Under the pieces are notes generated by a model, which saw only the letters and a program-made list of their open reading frames with translations, was not told the origin of the DNA and searched no databases. Positions 59,073 to 60,421 of a DNA stretch of 60,421 nt are shown here, piece after piece. Both the position numbers and the translations under genes were made by a program. The stretch's first letter is position 1, and each line of letters starts with the position of its first letter. The stretch covers positions 1 to 60,421 of IMG/VR virus record IMGVR_UViG_3300043787_000063, one strand, 5' to 3'. This DNA comes from a virus.

Positions 59073-59249
59073 TTACTGGATTGGAATAACTTTTATTTCA
59101 CGACATCGGGGGCAAATATCTTTTCCTTCTTTGCTAATAAATCCTGCTTCTATTTTAGCATATTCTAAGGCTTGTTTTCTTCCCTCGCAAGAAATTGGCG
59201 CTGGATCTCCGCAAGAATCACATTGTACATACCATGCTTTGGATATCAT
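59073..59249 (-). CDS. Zinc-ribbon protein, 58 aa
   Basis: CDSCG and CPRC pairs form a zinc ribbon with a helix between. A common small phage protein form. Confidence 0.5.
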   Translation of the reverse strand: MISKAWYVQCDSCGDPAPISCEGRKQALEYAKIEAGFISKEGKDICPRCREIKVIPIQ

Positions 59250-59289
59250 AATAAATAAATACCATATCTAATAAGCTGCTATCTCAACC

Positions 59290-59650
59290 TATAGATATGG
59301 ACTTTGGAGAATTGGGGTTATAGATCTCCTATTACGTGCACTTGGCCTAACGCGGATAGTGCGCTCAGATTAGCTCTGAGAGGCTATTGCGCGTTGTTTT
59401 GCCCAGACGCGCCCCTGGAGCAGGTTTAGCCTATTAGTCTTGGAGCTTGGGTACCTGCCAATCTGATTGACCATTTCTCCTTGACGCTAAAAGCCATCAC
59501 GACCTTTTAGCTGCCGTAACTTAGCATCAATCTACTAAGTTATTGCCCACTGCTCGATTCGATCAAGCACCAACTGAGATGAGCGAAGCTCGCTCAGTTC
59601 AGCTAGCAGCCTAGCTGCTTCGCAGCGGAAAGTGGGCCGAGAAAGATTTT
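59290..59650. ncRNA. Possible structured RNA region, gene-free
   Basis: About 360 bases without a gene, GC-richer than its flanks. Inverted repeats include AACTTAG/CTAAGTT and a GAGCGAAGCTC hairpin. I checked it for tmRNA: no GGTTCRA-type T-arm and no clear tag frame. It may be a structured RNA, strand unknown. Confidence 0.35.
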
Positions 59651-59658
59651 TCCCGATA

Positions 59659-59841
59659 TCATTTACTACCGTTAGTACTGCTCTTACTGTACTCTATCCA
59701 AGCTTCTGCCATAGCATCATTGAACTTGTCTTTTGCGGTGAGCTTTTCGGCACGAAGTTCTCGCCGAGCAGTCTTGATTGCCTCATCTCGTTTTTCCACA
59801 GCAATCTGTGCTGATGTCTTGGGTGTTGCTGTACGTGGCAT
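59659..59841 (-). CDS. Basic helical protein, 60 aa
   Basis: Lys/Arg/Ala-rich helix (EKRDEAIKTARRELRAEKLT). Less AT-rich than its neighbours. Could bind DNA. No family. Confidence 0.5.
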   Translation of the reverse strand: MPRTATPKTSAQIAVEKRDEAIKTARRELRAEKLTAKDKFNDAMAEAWIEYSKSSTNGSK

Positions 59842-59842
59842 A

Positions 59843-60046
59843 TTACTTCTCTCCTTGTTCGACTATACATTGAGTAGATAGATACTGTGATGCATCAGAA
59901 ATAAGCTTTAGAAGTTCTGAGTTATTTATAGGGATTTGATCTAGCTTACCACTTTTCAAATCACGATTTATGAGCAGAAAAGTGCCGGCAGGAAGATCAT
60001 ATTTATCGATACCTTTCCTGACTATAAATGAATGAAATGACGGCAT
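59843..60046 (-). CDS. Hypothetical protein, 67 aa
   Basis: One base from the next gene. Beta-rich start (FHSFIVRKGIDKYDLPAGTF). No family. Confidence 0.5.
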   Translation of the reverse strand: MPSFHSFIVRKGIDKYDLPAGTFLLINRDLKSGKLDQIPINNSELLKLISDASQYLSTQCIVEQGEK

Positions 60047-60049
60047 AAA

Positions 60050-60205
60050 TTACTCATTATAAGAAATGCTTACAAGCACTGCACCAATCGCCCAAAAGAG
60101 TCTATACCAATGGCGGAGTTTGAATCTCTTATTGCTGTGAAGATAATCTATATCTTCTAGACTTCCTTCGGCCTTTTCGCGCCACTCTTGCTTCTGAGAT
60201 GACAT
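60050..60205 (-). CDS. Small membrane-end protein, 51 aa
   Basis: Charged N-terminus and a hydrophobic C-terminal helix (WYRLFWAIGAVLVSIS). A tail-anchored peptide. Confidence 0.45.
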   Translation of the reverse strand: MSSQKQEWREKAEGSLEDIDYLHSNKRFKLRHWYRLFWAIGAVLVSISYNE

Positions 60206-60214
60206 TATATCTCC

Positions 60215-60394
60215 TTACAATGGATTACATGCAGTAATGAACTTCTCCCGATCAAACTTCTCTGATTCTTCTTCAAATAGATTAGCAAAGTCTTCTCTGA
60301 TTTGTAGCCAAGTCTCATAAGCTAAAGAATACTTCTTGCGAGGCTGATTATCGCGCAAAATCTCTGCTGTATTTTTCCACCTCATCTTGAACAT
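60215..60394 (-). CDS. Hypothetical protein, 59 aa
   Basis: The last complete gene in the window. Helical and charged, with no motif. The start is near the window edge. Confidence 0.45.
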   Translation of the reverse strand: MFKMRWKNTAEILRDNQPRKKYSLAYETWLQIREDFANLFEEESEKFDREKFITACNPL

Positions 60395-60421
60395 AAAAAT
60401 ATCCTATCATAGATTGAAAGT

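Noticed and set aside
59340-59430. tmRNA-like tag sequence (GCAAAACAACGCGCAATAGC on the minus strand)
   Set aside because: No T-arm of the GGTTCRA type, no tRNA-like ends and no usual hydrophobic tag end. Kept only as an unassigned structured region.
1-60421. CRISPR arrays or diversity-generating retroelements
   Set aside because: No regularly spaced direct repeats and no reverse transcriptase or template/variable repeat pair were seen by reading.

Overview
The window is a continuous piece of a large, AT-rich, tailed double-stranded DNA phage (or prophage-like) genome. It carries large and small terminase, portal, tail-fibre-like proteins and a T4-type lysozyme, together with the phage's own replication genes. 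Nothing here looks like a chromosomal backbone. No major capsid, tail tube or tape measure gene is visible, so the full genome is longer than this window. The host is not identified. Four tRNAs (Thr-TGT, Ile-TAT, Arg-TCT, Leu-TAA) read AT-rich codons, and a GC-rich island resembles Gram-positive, possibly actinobacterial, DNA. Both fit a phage more AT-rich than its host, but this is inference.

Layout. 1-1753: end of a rightward structural/tail block. 1750-3858: a small leftward secreted protein, a promoter-terminator unit that may encode a small RNA, and small membrane proteins. 3865-24.2 kb: rightward replication, recombination and repair genes (UvsW-like helicase, PrmC-like methyltransferase, DnaB-type helicase, CHC2/Toprim primase, tRNA-Thr, ssDNA-binding protein, DnaE polymerase, RecA-like recombinase, Dam-type methylase, Cas4/RecB-like nuclease, a broken RuvC-like resolvase and a RusA resolvase). 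24.4-31.8 kb: packaging (TerS, TerL with an HNH intein, portal fused to a MuF-like domain). 32-36.6 kb: class II ribonucleotide reductase, a holin-like protein and lysozyme. 37.3-38.8 kb: decayed HNH elements around a PD-(D/E)XK-like gene. 39.3-43.0 kb: fibre and receptor-binding-like proteins. 43.0-47.3 kb: a GC-rich island with a transposase relic, a second transposase, two aberrant tRNAs and three copies of a conserved hairpin element. 47.3-60.4 kb: leftward genes, including lysyl-tRNA synthetase, an FtsK-like system split into separate alpha and motor proteins, HNH genes, tRNAs and many small, often zinc-binding proteins.

The two transcriptional blocks converge on the GC-rich island. The replication genes form a nearly complete replisome: primase, helicase, polymerase, SSB, recombinase and resolvase. 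NrdJ supplies deoxynucleotides. LysRS, the PrmC homologue and the tRNAs suggest the phage adjusts host translation. Homing endonucleases are frequent: an intein, an insertion into ruvC, an HNH beside a duplicated gene start, and HNH genes next to tRNAs.

The most unusual observations are: a homing endonuclease plus RusA cassette sitting exactly inside a RuvC-type resolvase gene; FtsK alpha and motor domains on two separate genes; the three-copy hairpin element; tRNAs with an expanded D-loop or anticodon loop; and a tRNA whose perfectly complementary halves are separated by an HNH gene and another tRNA.
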